DNA of 64,000 nucleotides from Pseudomonas sp. MWU16-30317 (GCF_020515695.1 NZ_JAIWJA010000002.1:310001-374000), one strand, 5' to 3'. Shown: positions 20,324-29,945, counted from the first letter of the stretch. Notes: generated by a model from the sequence alone, not told the origin. Numbers and translations: made by a program.

Positions 20324-21102
20324 CGACCCTGACCAATCTCGATATTGCCTTGGTGCAGACCACCCTGGCCTGGCACGACCGCACGGCCAACCTGGAACAT
20401 TTCAACGAGCTGCTGGAGCAGGCACGGGGGGCCGACTTGATCATCCTCCCGGAGATGTTCACCACCGGTTTCTCTATGGACTCGGCCGGGCAGGCCGAGC
20501 CTGAGCAGGGCCCGACCAGCAAGTGGCTGCGGGCCCAGGCAGAAAAGTTCGCGGCGGTGATCACCGGCAGCGTGATCATCCAGGCAGCCGACGGCAGCTA
20601 CCGCAATCGCTTGCTGTGGGCCCAACCCGACGGGCAGATCCTGCATTACGACAAACGCCATCTGTTCCGCATGGCCGATGAGCATGCCCATTACACCGCA
20701 GGCTCGGAGCAGGCGGTGTTCGAGGTCAAGGGCTGGCGGGTGCGACCGCTGATTTGCTACGACCTGCGGTTTCCGGTGTGGAGCCGAGACGCCGAGACGA
20801 CCGACCTGCTGGTCTATACCGCCAACTGGCCGGGCGCGCGGCGCCTGCATTGGAATCGACTGCTGCCCGCGCGGGCGATCGAGAACCTGTGCTACGTGGC
20901 CGCCGTGAATCGCGTTGGTACGGACGGCAAGGGCTTCGCCTACACGGGTGACAGCCAGGTGCTGGATTTTCAGGGTGAAACCCTGCTGTGCGCAGGCGAG
21001 CTGGACGGGGTGGTGCGGGCGATCCTAAGTGCGGGCGATCTGGCCAGTTATCGCGAGCGTTTTCCGGCGTTTCGGGATGCTGATGGGTTTAGTCTGAGCT
21101 GA
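20311..21102 (+). CDS. Omega-amidase, nitrilase superfamily (YafV-like)
   Basis: A 263-residue carbon-nitrogen hydrolase with the catalytic triad Glu48 (LPEMFTTGF), Lys115 (DKRHLF) and Cys149 (LICYDLRFP). The family hydrolyses 2-oxoglutaramate or 2-oxosuccinamate to the keto acid and ammonia, making glutamine transamination irreversible. The ATG overlaps the end of the aminotransferase gene, so the two are very likely co-translated and act in one pathway (keto acid recycling or methionine salvage). Confidence 0.88.
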   Translation: MRDLTTLTNLDIALVQTTLAWHDRTANLEHFNELLEQARGADLIILPEMFTTGFSMDSAGQAEPEQGPTSKWLRAQAEKFAAVITGSVIIQAADGSYRNRLLWAQPDGQILHYDKRHLFRMADEHAHYTAGSEQAVFEVKGWRVRPLICYDLRFPVWSRDAETTDLLVYTANWPGARRLHWNRLLPARAIENLCYVAAVNRVGTDGKGFAYTGDSQVLDFQGETLLCAGELDGVVRAILSAGDLASYRERFPAFRDADGFSLS

Positions 21103-21156
21103 TTTTTTTGGTGCTGAGGTGGGTTGCAGCATTTTTTGGTATGGGAGTGGGGTGGT

Positions 21157-21379
21157 TCTGCTTTCGAGCCGGCCTTGGGGTCGCCGCCCGCCATACGGCC
21201 CCTCGCCCAGGCTCGGCGTGCCCACGCTGCGCCCCACTGGCGCTGGGCACGCCTCGACGCGCCATCCATGGCGCAACGAGGCTTAGCCGGCATCCATGCC
21301 GGCTAGCCCTGCGCCAGTGGGCCGCAGCGCGGCGGGGCTGGCTAACGGGCGGCGACCCCAAGGCCGGCTCGAAAGCAGA
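21157..21379. repeat. 223-bp compound palindrome (candidate dispersed element)
   Basis: The outer arms, 21157-21190 and 21346-21379, are perfect 34-bp inverted repeats. Inner arms at 21227-21243 and 21311-21327 pair over 17 bp with one mismatch. Between these lie two perfect hairpins, 21259-21274 (GCGCCAT-CC-ATGGCGC, itself inside a GCCTCG/CGAGGC pair) and 21286-21303 (GCCGGCAT-CC-ATGCCGGC). The element carries no plausible gene. Its architecture differs from the short REPs elsewhere in the window and resembles a MITE or a long structured intergenic repeat. No clear target-site duplication is visible. From 21380 to 21507 I see no gene, only a weak GTGTGGGCA/TGCCCACAC inverted pair. Confidence 0.85.
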
Positions 21380-21507
21380 CTTCGAAATTTGTGTGGGCAA
21401 CACGGTTTTTAAAAGCGTCTGTGCAGCATCAATCTCGTGTGCATGCCCACACTCAAATCCCCGGCCCCTCGGTCCAACTCCGCTCTCAGGACAAAACCAC
21501 CGGACAC

Positions 21508-21538
21508 AAAAAAACCGGCCACTGAGGGCCGGTTTTTT
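21508..21538. terminator. Bidirectional terminator after leuA
   Basis: A run of seven A, then CCGGCC, loop ACTGAG, GGCCGG and six T. It reads as a strong terminator for leuA on the minus strand and also for anything entering from the amidase side. Confidence 0.88.
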
Positions 21539-21551
21539 ATTCAGCAGTGCA

Positions 21552-23222
21552 TCAAGCCGCTTTCGCTTGCTGCTGACTCAACGAGCGATTCAGCGCGCTG
21601 AACAGGGCCTTGAAGCTGGCCGTGGTGATGTTTTCATCCACGCCGATGCCATGCACCGGGCGCTCACCGGCCACACGCAGCTCGATATACGCGGCTGCCT
21701 TGGCGTTGGTGCCCGCACCGATAGCGTGCTCGTTGTAGTCCATGATCTCTACCGAAATGGGCAGGCCGGCGACCAGCGCTTCCAAGGCGCCGTTGCCCTT
21801 GCCGCGCCAGTGCTGAGTCTCGCCGTCGCTGTGCACTTCCACATCCACGGCACTGTTGCCGTTCTCTTCCTGCAGCTTGTGGCTGATCAGTGCGTACGGC
21901 GTGTTGGCTTGCAGATACTCTTTGCGCAACAGGCCGTAGATCTGCTGAGCGGTCATCTCCAGGCCCAGGCGATCGGTTTCACCCTGTACGACCTGGCTGA
22001 ATTCGATCTGCATGCGGCGCGGCAGGCTGATGCCGTATTCCTGTTCGAGCAGATACGTGATGCCGCCTTTGCCGGACTGGCTGTTGACGCGAATGACCGC
22101 TTCGTAGCTGCGGCCGATGTCGGCTGGGTCGATCGGCAGGTAGGGCACTTCCCACACGGTGCCTTCTTTTTGCTGGGTAAGGCCCTTGCGGATGGCGTCC
22201 TGGTGCGAGCCGGAGAACGCGGTGTGCACCAGATCGCCCACATACGGATGGCGCGGGTGCACCGGAATCTGGTTGCATTCTTCGACCACTTTACGCACGC
22301 CGTCGATGTCGGAGAAGTCCAGCTGCGGGTTGACGCCTTGGGTATAGAGGTTCAGGCCCAGGGTGACCAGGTCGACGTTGCCGGTACGCTCGCCGTTGCC
22401 GAACAGGCAGCCTTCGACGCGATCGGCACCGGCCATCAGGCCCAACTCGGTGGCGGCGACGCCGGTACCACGGTCGTTGTGAGTGTGCAGGCTGATCAGC
22501 ACGCTGTCGCGGCGTGATACATGGCGACCGAACCATTCGATCTGGTCGGCATAGATGTTCGGGGTCGACACTTCAACGGTGGCCGGCAGGTTGAGGATCA
22601 CCTTGTTGGTCGGGGTCGGATTCCACACCTCGATCACGGCGTCGCAGACTTCAACGGCGAAATCCAGCTCGGTGGCGCTGAAGGTTTCCGGCGAGTACTG
22701 GAAGGTCCACTGGGTTTCGGGCTGCTGGGCGGCGTATTTGACGAACAGCTTGGCCGCGCTCACGGCGATCTCTTTGACGCCGGCCTTGTCCTGGTTGAAG
22801 ACGATCTTGCGGAACGACGGCGAGGTAGCGTTGTACAGGTGAACGATGGCTTTCTTGGCACCGCGCAGGGATTCGAACGTGCGTGCGATCAGGTCTTCAC
22901 GGGCCTGGGTCAGCACCTGAATGGTGGTGTCGTCCGGGATGTGGCCGTCCTGGATCAAGGTGCGCACGAAGTCGAAATCGGTTTGCGAGGCAGAAGGGAA
23001 GGCTGCTTCGATTTCCTTGACGCCGACGCTGACCAGCGTTTTCCAGAAGCGCAGTTTTTTCTCGGCGTCCATCGGCTCGATCAGCGACTGGTTGCCGTCA
23101 CGCAGATCGGAGCTGCACCAGATCGGCGCGGCGGTGATGGTCTTCGAGGGCCAGGTGCGGTCGGCAATGTCGACGGTGGCAAAGGCGCGGTATTTCTGTG
23201 ACGGGTCTTTGAGCATGCTCAT
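21552..23222 (-). CDS. leuA: 2-isopropylmalate synthase
   Basis: A 556-residue enzyme that condenses acetyl-CoA with 2-oxoisovalerate, the first committed step of leucine synthesis. The metal site motifs [11 protein letters not shown] and [11 protein letters not shown] are present in the N-terminal TIM-barrel. The C-terminal third (about residues 430-556) is the leucine-binding LeuA dimer domain used for feedback inhibition. The length and N-terminus ([17 protein letters not shown]) are those of the longer, class II LeuA found in Pseudomonas and actinobacteria. AAAGGA precedes the ATG. An upstream leucine-rich leader ORF (23301-23378) suggests control by leucyl-tRNA supply. Confidence 0.95.
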   Translation of the reverse strand: MSMLKDPSQKYRAFATVDIADRTWPSKTITAAPIWCSSDLRDGNQSLIEPMDAEKKLRFWKTLVSVGVKEIEAAFPSASQTDFDFVRTLIQDGHIPDDTTIQVLTQAREDLIARTFESLRGAKKAIVHLYNATSPSFRKIVFNQDKAGVKEIAVSAAKLFVKYAAQQPETQWTFQYSPETFSATELDFAVEVCDAVIEVWNPTPTNKVILNLPATVEVSTPNIYADQIEWFGRHVSRRDSVLISLHTHNDRGTGVAATELGLMAGADRVEGCLFGNGERTGNVDLVTLGLNLYTQGVNPQLDFSDIDGVRKVVEECNQIPVHPRHPYVGDLVHTAFSGSHQDAIRKGLTQQKEGTVWEVPYLPIDPADIGRSYEAVIRVNSQSGKGGITYLLEQEYGISLPRRMQIEFSQVVQGETDRLGLEMTAQQIYGLLRKEYLQANTPYALISHKLQEENGNSAVDVEVHSDGETQHWRGKGNGALEALVAGLPISVEIMDYNEHAIGAGTNAKAAAYIELRVAGERPVHGIGVDENITTASFKALFSALNRSLSQQQAKAA

Positions 23223-23300
23223 GGCGAAAATCCTTTGAATGCGGCCGATGGAGAGGGCCTGCCGAAAAATAACTGAAGAAGAAGGGCGAGGCGACGCGAT

Positions 23301-23378
23301 TCAGCCTGGCAGTCGGGCACTCACCAGGCAGAGGCTGGCGTGCTGGCGGAGCAGAATGTGGGTGTTTGCGTTGTTCAT
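23301..23378 (-). CDS. Probable leuA leader peptide (25 aa)
   Basis: A 25-codon minus-strand ORF ends 78 bases before the leuA start. It begins MNNANTHILLRQHASLCL and contains five leucines (positions 9, 10, 16, 18 and 23), 20 percent of the peptide. An imperfect hairpin (about 23302-23337; CCTGG/CCAGG core with outer CAGC/GCTG) lies over its 3' half. That arrangement fits ribosome-stalling control of leuA by leucine. No standard terminator is seen between the leader and leuA, so if it is an attenuator the mechanism is not the classic T-run type. The start codon and expression are inferred. Confidence 0.5.
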   Translation of the reverse strand: MNNANTHILLRQHASLCLVSARLPG

Positions 23379-23546
23379 GGGGTCAACCCTAACCATTGAG
23401 GGAAAAGATGGCAAGGGTGTGGAAAAAATTGGTAGAAGTTGCCTTTAATCTGGCTTTATTGGATTTTTATCGCGGTGATGGTTGGCGAATGCATGGGTAA
23501 TTGCTCACGGACTTCGATGAGCGCAATGGGTGGGTGTGTCATCGAC

Positions 23547-23603
23547 GGCCCCTTCGCGGGCAAGCCTTGCCCTGTGGGAGCAAGGCTTGCCCGCGAAGGG
23601 GCC
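23547..23603. repeat. REP palindrome, perfect 24-bp arms
   Basis: GGCCCCTTCGCGGGCAAGCC plus TTGC pairs exactly with its reverse complement around the nine-base loop CCTGTGGGA. This is the complete form of the Pseudomonas REP family seen in parts elsewhere in the window. The rest of 23379-23685 shows no gene. Confidence 0.92.
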
Positions 23604-23685
23604 GGTGCTACTGGCATAGAACCCTGGAATCTCTCGCAGGTGATTGGTGGCAGCAAAGCGCGCTCGCGAACGACGCACCACTGCA

Positions 23686-24513
23686 CTACGGTTGAAACGC
23701 CCCGATAAAAATCGCCGGATCGACTCGCGCGTCATTCAAGCTCACGTTCCAATGCATATGCGGCCCCGTCGCCCGACCGGTCGATCCAACCCGGCCGACC
23801 ACGGCGCCGCGGGCCAGCGTTTGTCCAAGCTGCACGTCGATCTTGGACATATGACAGAACATGCTGATAAAGCCCTGGCCGTGGTCGACGAATACCGTAT
23901 TGCCGTTGAAGAAATAATCGCCCACCAGGATCACCTTGCCAGCGGCCGGGGTCTTGATCGGCGTGCCTGCAGGCACCGCGAAATCCAGGCCAGCATGGGG
24001 ATTGCGCTCTTCGCCATTGAAGAAGCGGCGTACGCCGAAGCGGCTCGACAGGGGACCGTTCACAGGCTTGTCGAGCAACAGATTGCTCGGTGTGCCGGGG
24101 CTGAAGCTGCGGTAGGCGGTGGTCTGGATCGCCAGTTCCTGGTTGATGCGGGTCAAGTCCTGAGGTTCGGGATTGACCTGGCGCTTGTTCTTGAGAGTTA
24201 TGCGCTGCTCGGGATAGTGCTTGCTGGTGACCGTGAAGGGCACCTGGCGGGTGCCGTTGGCACTCTGCACGCTGAGCGTCTGGCTGCCGGGCTTGACCGT
24301 CAGCGCCAGGCCGACGATGGCGCGCCAGGTGTCCTGCTCCTTGACTACCAGCACCGGCTTGCCGTCGATAAAGGCCTTGGGTGCCATGGCCGCGGGGCCG
24401 AGGTCGACGACCGCGACGCCACCCGGCACCGGTTTGTCCAGCAAACGGGTGATGTAGCTGTCGGCCTGGGCCATGGACGAAAGGCACAATAACAGCAAGG
24501 CGATCAAGCGCAT
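23686..24513 (-). CDS. Periplasmic M23 peptidoglycan endopeptidase
   Basis: A 275-residue secreted metalloprotease that likely cleaves peptide cross-links of the cell wall. A signal peptide covers residues 1-17 (cleavage near AQA-D). The N-terminal domain is a beta-sandwich; the C-terminal LytM domain carries the zinc ligands His173 and Asp177 (HAGLD) and His254 (HMHW), with His221 and His252 as catalytic candidates. All key residues are present, so it should be active, unlike the EnvC/NlpD type. The gene follows xseA with a three-base gap, so the two are co-transcribed. Confidence 0.9.
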   Translation of the reverse strand: MRLIALLLLCLSSMAQADSYITRLLDKPVPGGVAVVDLGPAAMAPKAFIDGKPVLVVKEQDTWRAIVGLALTVKPGSQTLSVQSANGTRQVPFTVTSKHYPEQRITLKNKRQVNPEPQDLTRINQELAIQTTAYRSFSPGTPSNLLLDKPVNGPLSSRFGVRRFFNGEERNPHAGLDFAVPAGTPIKTPAAGKVILVGDYFFNGNTVFVDHGQGFISMFCHMSKIDVQLGQTLARGAVVGRVGSTGRATGPHMHWNVSLNDARVDPAIFIGAFQP

Positions 24514-24516
24514 GGT

Positions 24517-25971
24517 TCAGTCCAGTAGTGACAGGGTGACCGGTGTCAGGTGGTTGTCTTCGACCCGCACGTCCAGCTCGCCTTCGCCCAGGCGGGCCTT
24601 CAGACGCTGACCGGTGCGGGTCTGTGCGGCGCTGCGGATGGCCTGGCCGTGTTCGTCCAGCAGGATGCTGTAACCGCGGCCCAGCGTCGCCAGCGGGCTG
24701 ACCAGGTGCAGCGTCTGCATCTGTGTCTGCAACTGTTGGCGACGGTCTTTGAGGGTGGTGGTGATAGCCTTGGGCAGGCGTTGGTCCACTGCGTTCAGGC
24801 GTTCATGGTCACGCTTGAGGCGTTGCTCGATGGCGCGGCGCATCAACGTGTCGAGACCTGCCAGGCGCTGTTTGAGCAACGCCAAGGCGCGCCCAGGATG
24901 CTGCGTGGCCAAGCGTGCATCGAGATGAGCGAGGCGCTGTTTGCGTTGACCGAGGCGTTGCTCGAAAGCACGGCGCATGCGCATGTCCAGGTCGTCCAGG
25001 CGCTGGGCCTGCTGGCGCAGACGCTCGCCTGGATGGCGCAACCGGCGGGTCAGGCCTTCCAGGCGCAGACTGTGGTGGGCCAACTGATTGCGCATGCGCA
25101 GCAGCAGTCGGCGCTGCAGGTTCTCGATGCGCCGTTGCAAGTCGCTCATGTCCGGCGCCAGCAGCTCCGCAGCGGCGGATGGCGTGGGGGCGCGGACGTC
25201 GGCCACGAAGTCGCTGATCGATACATCGGTTTCGTGCCCCACGGCGCTGACGATCGGCGTCACGCAGGCATCGATGGCGCGGGCCACGGCCTCTTCGTTG
25301 AAACACCAGAGGTCCTCCAGCGAGCCGCCGCCCCGGGCCAGAATGATTGCATCGAAGCCGCGGCTGTCGGCCAGCTTGAGGGCACGCACGATCTGGTTGA
25401 AGGCTTCGCGCCCTTGTACGGCAGTAGGGATCAGGGTCAGCTCGACCTGCGGAGCGCGGCGACGAAACACACTGATGATGTCGCGAATCACCGCGCCAGT
25501 GGGCGAACTGACGATACCGATGCGCCGCGGATGAGCGGGCAGGGCGACCTTGCGCTCGCTGCTGAACAGCCCTTCGGCGCCGAGCTTGTCCTTGAGCGCC
25601 TCGAAGGCCTGGCGCAGGGCGCCATCACCGGCCGGTTCGACGGTGTCGAGGATCAACTGGTAATCGCCGCGGCCTTCGAACAGCGAGACCTTGCCACGCA
25701 CCTTGACCGCCACCCCGTCCTTCAGCGCCTGGCGCACCTTGGCGGCGTTCTGCCGAAACAAGGCGCAACGCACCTGGGCGCCGCTGTCCTTGAGAGTGAA
25801 GTACACGTGTCCGGAAGCCGGCCGTGCGAGGTTGGAGATCTCGCCCTCGACCCAGATATTGCTGAACACGTCCTCGAGCAGCACCCGGGCACGGCCATTG
25901 AGTTGGCTGACGGTAAGCACTTCGCGGTCCAGACCGAGTCTGGCAAAGGGGTCTTTAATCATGCCGGGCAT
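24517..25971 (-). CDS. xseA: Exodeoxyribonuclease VII large subunit
   Basis: The large subunit of ExoVII, which degrades single-stranded DNA in both directions. An N-terminal OB-fold (about 15-115, VSQLNGRARVLLEDVFSNIWVEGE split over two strands) is followed by the catalytic domain with the RGGGSLEDLWCFN and VGHETDVSISDFVADVRAPTPSAAAE regions. A long coiled-coil section (about 290-430) with repeated Arg/Gln-rich helices follows. Two starts are possible: 25971 (MPGMIKDPF) or 25962 (MIKDPF); neither has a strong ribosome-binding site and the second is the more usual family N-terminus. The small subunit gene xseB is not in this window. Confidence 0.93.
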   Translation of the reverse strand: MPGMIKDPFARLGLDREVLTVSQLNGRARVLLEDVFSNIWVEGEISNLARPASGHVYFTLKDSGAQVRCALFRQNAAKVRQALKDGVAVKVRGKVSLFEGRGDYQLILDTVEPAGDGALRQAFEALKDKLGAEGLFSSERKVALPAHPRRIGIVSSPTGAVIRDIISVFRRRAPQVELTLIPTAVQGREAFNQIVRALKLADSRGFDAIILARGGGSLEDLWCFNEEAVARAIDACVTPIVSAVGHETDVSISDFVADVRAPTPSAAAELLAPDMSDLQRRIENLQRRLLLRMRNQLAHHSLRLEGLTRRLRHPGERLRQQAQRLDDLDMRMRRAFEQRLGQRKQRLAHLDARLATQHPGRALALLKQRLAGLDTLMRRAIEQRLKRDHERLNAVDQRLPKAITTTLKDRRQQLQTQMQTLHLVSPLATLGRGYSILLDEHGQAIRSAAQTRTGQRLKARLGEGELDVRVEDNHLTPVTLSLLD

Positions 25972-25991
25972 GATAAAGGGTTACCGACCCT

Positions 25992-26072
25992 GTAGCGAGG
26001 GGGCTTGCCCCCGATTGGGCAGGGGCAGCGCCATTAAGTGGCTGACACAATCAGGGGCAAGCCCCTGGCTAC
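25992..26072. repeat. REP-like inverted repeat, GTAGC family
   Basis: GTAGCGAGGGGGCTTGCCCC then CGATTG at 25992-26017 faces CAATCAGGGGCAAGCCCCTG then GCTAC at 26048-26072. The arms pair with few mismatches. The core GGGGCTTGCCCC and flank GTAGC make it a different subfamily from the GTGGGAGC type; a related copy lies at 62138-62192. Confidence 0.82.
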
Positions 26073-26127
26073 GGCACTGTGCGGTGGTATCATCGACAAC
26101 TTCACTCGCTCAGAGGCCTGCCGCTGC

Positions 26128-26685
26128 ATGAACACCCAAAGCATCATCGTCCCGCGTCTCTCCACTGTCCCGGTCCATGAACCGCGAGCACGGGCGATTC
26201 TGCGCTGGCTGGTGCGCAAGGAAATCATCCAGGAGGCGCTCACCACCTGCGGGCGCACCGGCAATCGCATGGCCTACGGTATCGGCCCAGGCGCGCGCAG
26301 CGTGGTACTGAAGCCGGAACTGTTGCCCTATGAGGACTCGGTCAACGGCCTGGAAGTGGTCACCGATCGCTGCATCTTCACCCCGGACGTCGGTTTTCTC
26401 CACGAAGCTGGCTGCGCCGAGTGCCGCCGCGAGGTCGGCGAGGCGCTGTTCGATAGCCTCGAAGACTGGATGCCGGGCTACACCGACAACTTCACCTGCC
26501 CCGAATGCGGGCATGAAGACGACATAAATGGTTTCCTGTTTCTGCAACCATGTGCCTTTTCCAATCTAGGCTTCATCTTCAATAACTGGCAGGCAGCAGG
26601 GTTGCAGCAAGCGTTCGTCGACGAGTTCGCCGATTGGCTCGATCAGCCCGTGGCCAACGTCTCGGTGATACTGCGAGACAGCTGA
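26128..26685 (+). CDS. Conserved hypothetical protein with a CxxC zinc-ribbon-like centre
   Basis: A 185-residue soluble protein of unknown function. Two CxxC pairs, in AGCAECRRE (about 92-100) and NFTCPECGHEDD (about 122-133), suggest one zinc site in the middle. The rest is mixed alpha/beta with the conserved-looking PGARSVVLKPELLPYED and GFIFNNWQAAGLQ segments. Relatives in Pseudomonas are, as I recall, often labelled 'sugar ABC transporter ATPase', but no Walker motifs are present, so that label is unsupported. The ATG at 26128 is the first that does not run into the REP element. It is transcribed toward guaB and divergent from xseA. Confidence 0.7.
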   Translation: MNTQSIIVPRLSTVPVHEPRARAILRWLVRKEIIQEALTTCGRTGNRMAYGIGPGARSVVLKPELLPYEDSVNGLEVVTDRCIFTPDVGFLHEAGCAECRREVGEALFDSLEDWMPGYTDNFTCPECGHEDDINGFLFLQPCAFSNLGFIFNNWQAAGLQQAFVDEFADWLDQPVANVSVILRDS

Positions 26686-26721
26686 AGCCGTCGCTGCCAG
26701 TAAATGGCGTTGCCACGAAGG

Positions 26722-26756
26722 TTTACCTTTCATCCATCAGCATGTATAGGTACAAT
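26722..26756 (+). promoter_or_regulatory. Possible guaBA promoter
   Basis: TTTACC (26722-26727) and TATAGG (26745-26750) are spaced by 17 bases; TACAAT at 26751-26756 is an alternative -10. The guaB ATG is about 40 bases downstream. Confidence 0.35.
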
Positions 26757-26793
26757 GGCGCGCTTCCATTTTTCCCGCCCGGGAGCTCCCGCG

Positions 26794-28263
26794 ATGCTGC
26801 GTATCAGCCAAGAAGCACTGACCTTCGACGACATCCTTCTCGTACCCGGTTATTCCGAAGTACTGCCCAACGAAGTCAGTCTCAAGACCCGTTTGACCCG
26901 TGGCATCGAGCTGAACATCCCCCTGGTTTCAGCTGCGATGGACACCGTCACCGAAGCCCGTCTGGCCATTGCCATGGCACAGGAAGGCGGCATCGGCATC
27001 ATTCACAAGAACATGACCATCGAACAACAGGCCGCGGAAGTCCGCAAGGTCAAGAAGTTCGAAGCCGGCGTGGTCAAGGACCCGATCACCATCGAGGCCG
27101 ACGCCACGGTTCGTGATCTGTTCGAACTGACCCGCCTGCACAACATCTCCGGCGTACCGGTGCTGCACGATGGCGACCTGGTCGGCATCGTCACCTCACG
27201 TGACGTGCGTTTCGAGAATCGCCTGGACGTCCCGGTCCGCGAAGTCATGACCCCCAAAGAGCGTCTGGTCACCGTCCGTGAGGGCGCTGACAAAGCCGAG
27301 GTGCGCGAGCTGCTGCACAAGCACCGCCTCGAAAAGGTTCTGATCGTCGACGCCAACTTCCAGCTCAAGGGCATGATGACCGTCAAGGACATCGAAAAGG
27401 CCAAGGCCTACCCGCTGGCCAGCAAGGACGATCAGGCTCGCCTGCGCGTTGGTGCTGCGGTCGGTACCGGCAAGGACACCACTGAACGCGTCACTGCGCT
27501 GGTCAATGCCGGCGTCGACGTGATCGTGGTCGACACCGCTCACGGTCACTCCAAAGGCGTGATCGACCGCGTTCGCTGGGTCAAGCAGAACTTCCCGGAC
27601 GTTCAGGTCATCGGCGGCAACATTGCTACCGGCGCAGCCGCCAAGGCCCTGGCCGAAGCGGGCGCTGATGCGGTCAAGGTCGGTATCGGCCCGGGCTCGA
27701 TCTGCACCACCCGTATCGTCGCCGGTGTCGGCGTTCCGCAAATCAGCGCGATCGCCAACGTCGCCGCTGCATTGGAAGGCACCGGTGTGCCACTCATCGC
27801 CGATGGCGGCATCCGCTTCTCCGGTGACCTGTCCAAGGCCATCGTCGCTGGCGCCTACTGTGTGATGATGGGCTCGATGTTCGCCGGTACTGAAGAAGCA
27901 CCGGGCGAGATCGAGCTGTTCCAGGGTCGTTCTTACAAGGCCTACCGTGGCATGGGCTCGCTGGGCGCCATGTCCCAGGCCCAGGGCTCTTCGGACCGCT
28001 ATTTCCAGGACTCCTCGGAAGGCGCCGAAAAACTGGTACCCGAAGGCATCGAAGGCCGCGTCGCCTACAAAGGCTCGCTGGCCGCGATCATCCATCAACT
28101 GATGGGTGGTCTGCGTTCGTCCATGGGCTACACCGGCAGTGCCGACATGGCGCAAATGCGCACCAAGCCCGAGTTCGTGCGCATCACCGGTGCCGGCATG
28201 GCTGAATCCCACGTCCACGACGTGCAGATCACCAAGGAAGCTCCAAACTATCGCGTAGGTTGA
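26794..28263 (+). CDS. guaB: Inosine-5'-monophosphate dehydrogenase
   Basis: A 489-residue enzyme that oxidises IMP to XMP, the rate-limiting step to GMP. The TIM-barrel is interrupted by two CBS domains (about residues 93-205). The catalytic loop cysteine lies in [15 protein letters not shown], and the flap carries the Arg-Tyr pair in SSDRYFQ. The ATG at 26794 gives the usual [15 protein letters not shown] start and has GGGAG upstream; a reading from 26704 is not supported. It forms an operon with guaA. Confidence 0.97.
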   Translation: MLRISQEALTFDDILLVPGYSEVLPNEVSLKTRLTRGIELNIPLVSAAMDTVTEARLAIAMAQEGGIGIIHKNMTIEQQAAEVRKVKKFEAGVVKDPITIEADATVRDLFELTRLHNISGVPVLHDGDLVGIVTSRDVRFENRLDVPVREVMTPKERLVTVREGADKAEVRELLHKHRLEKVLIVDANFQLKGMMTVKDIEKAKAYPLASKDDQARLRVGAAVGTGKDTTERVTALVNAGVDVIVVDTAHGHSKGVIDRVRWVKQNFPDVQVIGGNIATGAAAKALAEAGADAVKVGIGPGSICTTRIVAGVGVPQISAIANVAAALEGTGVPLIADGGIRFSGDLSKAIVAGAYCVMMGSMFAGTEEAPGEIELFQGRSYKAYRGMGSLGAMSQAQGSSDRYFQDSSEGAEKLVPEGIEGRVAYKGSLAAIIHQLMGGLRSSMGYTGSADMAQMRTKPEFVRITGAGMAESHVHDVQITKEAPNYRVG

Positions 28264-28268
28264 TAGTG

Positions 28269-28335
28269 ATCGCGCTCCGGCCTACACGCCGGAGCGCGAT
28301 GATGAATTTTAACCGGGGCTGTTTCTGACAGCCCC
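28269..28335 (+). other. Two intercistronic hairpins between guaB and guaA
   Basis: The first is a perfect 13-bp stem, ATCGCGCTCCGGC with its complement, at 28269-28300. The second is a 7-bp stem, GGGGCTG/CAGCCCC, at 28315-28335. Neither has a T tail, so they may stabilise or attenuate the guaBA message rather than end it. Confidence 0.6.
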
Positions 28336-28367
28336 GTGTCGTTTCTGATTACAGACGAGAATGAGTC

Positions 28368-29945
28368 ATGGCCCTCGACATTCACGCCCACCGCATCCTG
28401 ATCCTCGACTTCGGTTCCCAGTACACCCAGCTGATCGCCCGCCGCGTGCGCGAAATCGGCGTGTACTGCGAGCTGCATCCTTTCGACATGGACGACGCCG
28501 CGATCCGCGAATTCGCCCCTAAAGGCGTCATCCTCGCCGGCGGTCCCGAGTCGGTCCACGAGGCCGACAGCCCGCGCTGCCCGCAGGCGGTGTTCGACCT
28601 GGGCGTGCCGGTATTCGGCATCTGCTACGGCATGCAGACCATGGCCGAGCAACTGGGCGGCAAGGTCGAAGGTTCCGATCTGCGTGAATTCGGCTATGCC
28701 CGCGTCGACGTGGTTGGCAAGAGCCGCCTGCTGGACGGCATCGAAGACCATATCGACGCCGACGGCCTGTTCGGCCTCGATGTGTGGATGAGCCACGGTG
28801 ACAAGGTCACCAAAATGCCAGCGGACTTCCACATTCTGGCCAGCACCCCGAGCTGCCCGATCGCTGGCATGTTCAACGACGAACGCGGCTACTACGGTGT
28901 GCAGTTCCACCCCGAAGTGACCCACACCAAACAGGGCGGTCGCATCCTGTCGCGCTTCATCCTCGATATTTGCGGCTGTGAAGCACTGTGGACACCGTCG
29001 AAGATCGCCGAAGACGCCATCGCTCAGGTCCGCGCTCAGGTCGGTACTGACAACGTCCTGCTGGGCCTGTCTGGCGGCGTCGACTCCTCGGTCGTTGCCG
29101 CGCTGTTGCACAAAGCCATCGGCGACCAGCTGACTTGCGTCTTCGTCGACAACGGCCTGCTGCGCCTGCACGAAGGCGAGCAAGTGATGGCCATGTTCGC
29201 CGAGAACATGGGCGTCAAGGTGATCCGCGCCAACGCTGAAGATCAGTTCCTCAACAACCTGGCCGGCGAGTCCGACCCGGAGAAGAAGCGCAAGATCATC
29301 GGCCGCACTTTCATCGACGTATTCGATGCGCAATCGAGCAAACTGGACAACATCAAGTACCTGGCCCAGGGCACCATCTACCCGGACGTGATCGAGTCGG
29401 CTGGCGCCAAGAGCGGCAAGGCCCACGTGATCAAGTCTCACCACAACGTTGGTGGCCTGCCGGAAGAGATGAACCTCAAGCTGGTCGAGCCGCTGCGCGA
29501 GCTGTTCAAGGACGAAGTGCGTCGCCTCGGTCTCGAGCTGGGTCTGCCGTACGACATGGTTTACCGCCACCCATTCCCGGGCCCGGGCCTGGGCGTGCGC
29601 ATCCTCGGTGAAGTGAAGAAGGAATACGCCGACCTGCTGCGTCGCGCCGACCATATCTTCATCGAAGAACTGCGCAAGGCCGACTGGTACCACAAGGTCA
29701 GCCAGGCTTTCGTGGTGTTCCAGCCGGTCAAGTCGGTCGGTGTTGTCGGTGATGGCCGCCGTTACGCCTGGGTCGTGGCCCTGCGTGCGGTGGAAACCAT
29801 CGACTTCATGACCGCGCGCTGGGCGCATCTGCCGTACGAGCTGCTGGAAACTGTCAGTGGGCGAATCATCAACGAGATCGAAGGGATTTCGCGGGTGACG
29901 TATGACGTGTCGAGCAAGCCGCCTGCGACGATTGAATGGGAGTAG
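28368..29945 (+). CDS. guaA: GMP synthase (glutamine-hydrolysing)
   Basis: A 525-residue enzyme that aminates XMP to GMP. The N-terminal class I glutamine amidotransferase has its nucleophile in GICYGMQ and the His/Glu pair in QFHPEVTHT. The ATP-pyrophosphatase domain has the P-loop LSGGVDSSV. The C-terminal dimerisation domain ends with the expected [15 protein letters not shown]. Full length and intact. Confidence 0.97.
   Translation: MALDIHAHRILILDFGSQYTQLIARRVREIGVYCELHPFDMDDAAIREFAPKGVILAGGPESVHEADSPRCPQAVFDLGVPVFGICYGMQTMAEQLGGKVEGSDLREFGYARVDVVGKSRLLDGIEDHIDADGLFGLDVWMSHGDKVTKMPADFHILASTPSCPIAGMFNDERGYYGVQFHPEVTHTKQGGRILSRFILDICGCEALWTPSKIAEDAIAQVRAQVGTDNVLLGLSGGVDSSVVAALLHKAIGDQLTCVFVDNGLLRLHEGEQVMAMFAENMGVKVIRANAEDQFLNNLAGESDPEKKRKIIGRTFIDVFDAQSSKLDNIKYLAQGTIYPDVIESAGAKSGKAHVIKSHHNVGGLPEEMNLKLVEPLRELFKDEVRRLGLELGLPYDMVYRHPFPGPGLGVRILGEVKKEYADLLRRADHIFIEELRKADWYHKVSQAFVVFQPVKSVGVVGDGRRYAWVVALRAVETIDFMTARWAHLPYELLETVSGRIINEIEGISRVTYDVSSKPPATIEWE

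Noticed and set aside
21108..22517. Long plus-strand ORF across the palindrome and antisense to leuA
   Set aside because: It runs through structured repeat DNA and then mirrors leuA; the open frame is a side effect of high GC.
23456..23735. Short ORFs within the REP region before the M23 peptidase
   Set aside because: They are made of the palindrome and its flanks and have no ribosome-binding site.
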